A stretch of 64,000 nt of DNA from Halopseudomonas phragmitis. Lineage in GTDB: Bacteria; Pseudomonadota; Gammaproteobacteria; Pseudomonadales; Pseudomonadaceae. How positions within the stretch are numbered: the first letter of the stretch is position 1; each line of letters opens with the position of its first letter. Under the pieces are notes generated by a model. It saw only the letters and a list, made by a program, of their open reading frames with translations, did no database searches and was not told where the DNA came from. Of this stretch, positions 62,192-64,000 are shown piece by piece. The position numbers and the translations under genes are program-made. Where the stretch lies: contig NZ_CP020100.1 of assembly GCF_002056295.1 (NCBI RefSeq), forward strand, positions 3,309,501 to 3,373,500. Reading direction: 5' to 3'.

Positions 62192-63160
62192 TCAGGCCAG
62201 TCGGGGCACATCGACCCAGACAAAGTGGTTACGATCAAGATGACGTTCGCCATCCCAGCGATAGGCGACCAGCTTGCCATATTTGACCGCACTGTAGTCC
62301 AGACAGGCCAGATTGGGACGGATCGGATGCGGTTTGCCCTGCTGCCAGTAATGCCCGACGAACAGAATCGGCTCATCACGGCCATACACCAGCAACTCGG
62401 CCTTCTGATCATCACTCAAAGGCCGGGCAGCAACCTCCTCAGGCAAGCCATCGGGCTGAAACACGATATCGCCATAGGTCTGCGGATCCTCTTCCCAGAA
62501 CTTGGTCCGGAAAAAAGCGCGGGTCAAACCATCCTTGCCGGTCATGGTCTGACCGTGCGGCAGGCGCATATCGGTGCCGCGCAGTAGCCGGTCAAGTACC
62601 TGGACGGCAAAACTGTCACGCTCAACCGAAGCCCGAACAAACTCGTCATCGATGCAGGCGTCCGGGTACTGGGCCGCAAATGGCTGTATCAGGCTGTCAT
62701 CCCAGCAGGCATGCACCAGACGCAGCGGCCCCAGGTCAAGAAACAGTGGCAACTGGTAGAACCAGTCAAGAAACGCCTTCCACTCCTGGGGCCAGGCTGC
62801 GAACTGCTCAAGGGTTTCGCGAATCTGCCGATGATGGCGCTCGGTATGCTCGCGGACAAACTGCCGTCCGCTTCCGGCTGGTGCCGGAGTCTCCCAACCC
62901 AGCGCATTGAACTCGTGATTGCCCATGATGCAACGTGCCTCACCGGCATCAACCATATCGCGAACCAGATGCAAAGCCTCGCGAATACGTGGCCCACGAT
63001 CGACGATATCGCCAAGAAACAATGCCTGACGCCCCTCCGGGTGACGCCAGACACCAGCCTGCTGACGGTAGCCGAGCAACTCAAGCAGGCGCACCAGGGT
63101 CTGGGCGCACCCGTGCACGTCGCCAATGATGTCGTAGCCTGGGTGTTCAACCTCTGCCAT
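62192..63160 (-). CDS. Metallophosphoesterase (calcineurin-like)
   Basis: 322 residues from the ATG at 63160 (the frame continues to 63208 without a signal or ribosome site). Binuclear metal motifs are IGDVHGC (residues 12-18), GDIVDRGP, GNHEFNAL and the later VHACWDD and VGHYWQQG (ligand His). It belongs to the PrpE/diadenosine tetraphosphatase-like group, with an acid-rich middle region. The substrate is not evident. It lies between nadK (5 bases upstream) and the rhomboid gene (17 bases downstream). Confidence 0.87.
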   Translation of the reverse strand: MAEVEHPGYDIIGDVHGCAQTLVRLLELLGYRQQAGVWRHPEGRQALFLGDIVDRGPRIREALHLVRDMVDAGEARCIMGNHEFNALGWETPAPAGSGRQFVREHTERHHRQIRETLEQFAAWPQEWKAFLDWFYQLPLFLDLGPLRLVHACWDDSLIQPFAAQYPDACIDDEFVRASVERDSFAVQVLDRLLRGTDMRLPHGQTMTGKDGLTRAFFRTKFWEEDPQTYGDIVFQPDGLPEEVAARPLSDDQKAELLVYGRDEPILFVGHYWQQGKPHPIRPNLACLDYSAVKYGKLVAYRWDGERHLDRNHFVWVDVPRLA

Positions 63161-63165
63161 GACAG

Positions 63166-64000
63166 TCACTCCGTCAAACGACTGGACCAACCCAGCTTGT
63201 TGCGGCAAATTTCGTAGAAATTATGATCAACTGGATGCAGCAGCCGAAGCTTTTGTGGTTTTTTGCGGATCGTCAGGCTGTCACCGGGGGCACAGGTAAT
63301 ATGTACCTGCCCGTCACAACTGACCTGGGGATAAATGCCGCTCTGTTTGGAAATCAGAATTTTCAGCTCGCTGTTGCCGTCGACCACAATCGGCCGGCTG
63401 GACAGGGTATGCGGGAACATCGGCACCAGCACGATGGCATCCAGCTTCGGGTGCATGATCGGCCCACCAGCTGACAATGAATAGGCTGTCGAACCGGTTG
63501 GCGTGGCGACGATCAGGCCATCGGATTTCTGGCTGTAGACGAACTGGCCATCGACATGCAACTCGAACTCAATCATCCGCGCCGATTTGCCAGGGTGCAG
63601 CACCACATCGTTGAGTGCCTCGCTGCTGCCCAATTGTTCCTCGTCGCGACGGACAAAGGCATCCAGTAAAAAGCGGGTTTCGACCAAATAACGTCCAGCC
63701 AGCACCTCGCCAACCCGACGCTCCAGATCGTCCGGCGAAATATCGGTGAGAAAACCCAGCCCACCGCGGTTCACTCCCAATACCGGGACGTTGTAGCGGC
63801 ACAGCGCCCGCGCCGCACCCAGCAAACTGCCGTCACCACCGACCACGATCACCAGATCGCAGATCTCGCCCATCATCTTGCGCGAGCAGACCTGCAACTG
63901 ATGACCTGGCAGCAGATCGGCCACGGCGTCCTCAAGAATCACGCCATGGCCGTGATCGAGCAGAAACCGCTTCAGGCGCTTGAGAGTATCGACCACCTTG
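63166..64000 (-). CDS. nadK: NAD kinase, N-terminus cut by the window edge
   Basis: At least 277 residues visible; the frame stays open to the window end and the family usually has about 15 to 20 further residues, so the start lies beyond 64000. It phosphorylates NAD to NADP. Motifs: GGDGSLLGAAR (ATP/NAD loop), LNDVVLHPG (NE/D region), GSTAYSLSAGGPI, and PIVVDGNSEL. It is followed by the phosphatase gene leftward with a 5-base gap, and rhomboid next, matching the usual pseudomonad order. Confidence 0.93.
   Translation of the reverse strand, partial: KVVDTLKRLKRFLLDHGHGVILEDAVADLLPGHQLQVCSRKMMGEICDLVIVVGGDGSLLGAARALCRYNVPVLGVNRGGLGFLTDISPDDLERRVGEVLAGRYLVETRFLLDAFVRRDEEQLGSSEALNDVVLHPGKSARMIEFELHVDGQFVYSQKSDGLIVATPTGSTAYSLSAGGPIMHPKLDAIVLVPMFPHTLSSRPIVVDGNSELKILISKQSGIYPQVSCDGQVHITCAPGDSLTIRKKPQKLRLLHPVDHNFYEICRNKLGWSSRLTE

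Noticed and set aside
1..64000. CRISPR array, insertion sequence, prophage or integron
   Set aside because: No repeat-spacer array, transposase, integrase or phage gene was found on either strand.

Overview
This 64 kb window comes from the chromosome of a gammaproteobacterium of the Pseudomonadaceae (Pseudomonas in the broad sense). The evidence is moderately high GC, the btuB-cobO-cobB-bluB-cobD-cobC cobalamin cluster, the 180-kDa NAD-glutamate dehydrogenase gdhB, the moxR/DUF58/batABD operon, and a right end that runs pepN, DUF2797, DUF1315, DUF3015, DUF4105, globin, rhomboid, phosphatase, nadK. I recall a similar right-end order from Pseudomonas aeruginosa. The species cannot be named from the sequence. 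No phage, insertion sequence, CRISPR array or rRNA operon is visible. One tRNA (Asp) is present.

Layout. 1-7.5 kb: a leftward cobalamin uptake and biosynthesis operon behind a cobalamin riboswitch (riboswitch, btuB, a palindromic repeat, a BtuM-like vitamin B12 membrane carrier, cobO, cobB, bluB, a signal-less BtuF-like protein, cobD, cobC). 7.5-12.2 kb: nitrate import, nrtA-nrtB-nrtD, with nasR (NIT-ANTAR antiterminator) upstream. Both units have sigma-54 -24/-12 promoters, and nrtA has a leader terminator of the kind NasR acts on. 12.2-17.7 kb: an iron-regulated divergent locus, an ABC exporter against fhuC-fhuD-fhuB, around a Fur box. 17.7-20.2 kb: cadA/cadR metal efflux pair with a MerR-type operator. 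20.2-25.7 kb: DUF5064 gene, tRNA-Asp, and an RND pump plus adaptor divergent from a TetR regulator with two palindromic operators. 25.7-27.5 kb: a HipBA toxin-antitoxin module with repeated operators. 27.5-38.2 kb: mixed housekeeping and surface genes (DoxX, D-serine dehydratase, DUF2897, DUF2058, a secreted retropepsin-like protein, a Cache chemoreceptor, a Na+/H+ antiporter family carrier, an FMN reductase, an OprD-type porin, an EAL phosphodiesterase).

38.2-50.4 kb: gdhB with DUF2835 leftward, and a rightward MoxR/DUF58/DUF4381/BatA/BatB/BatD operon with overlapping genes. 50.4-54 kb: an MMPL-type RND exporter paired with a YCF48-like beta-propeller protein. 54.3-64 kb: pepN, DUF2797, DUF1315, DUF3015, an Lnb-type (DUF4105) outer-membrane candidate lipoprotein acyltransferase, a globin, a rhomboid protease, a metallophosphatase and the start-truncated nadK.

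The most interesting items are the BtuM-like carrier with its conserved cysteine next to btuB, the two sigma-54 promoters and leader terminator joining nasR to the nitrate transporter, the repeated HipB-like operators (one inside a terminator), and the DUF4105 protein that joins an Lnb-type domain to an apparent beta-barrel. Coordinates are given with the start codon I consider most likely; several differ from the longest open frame.
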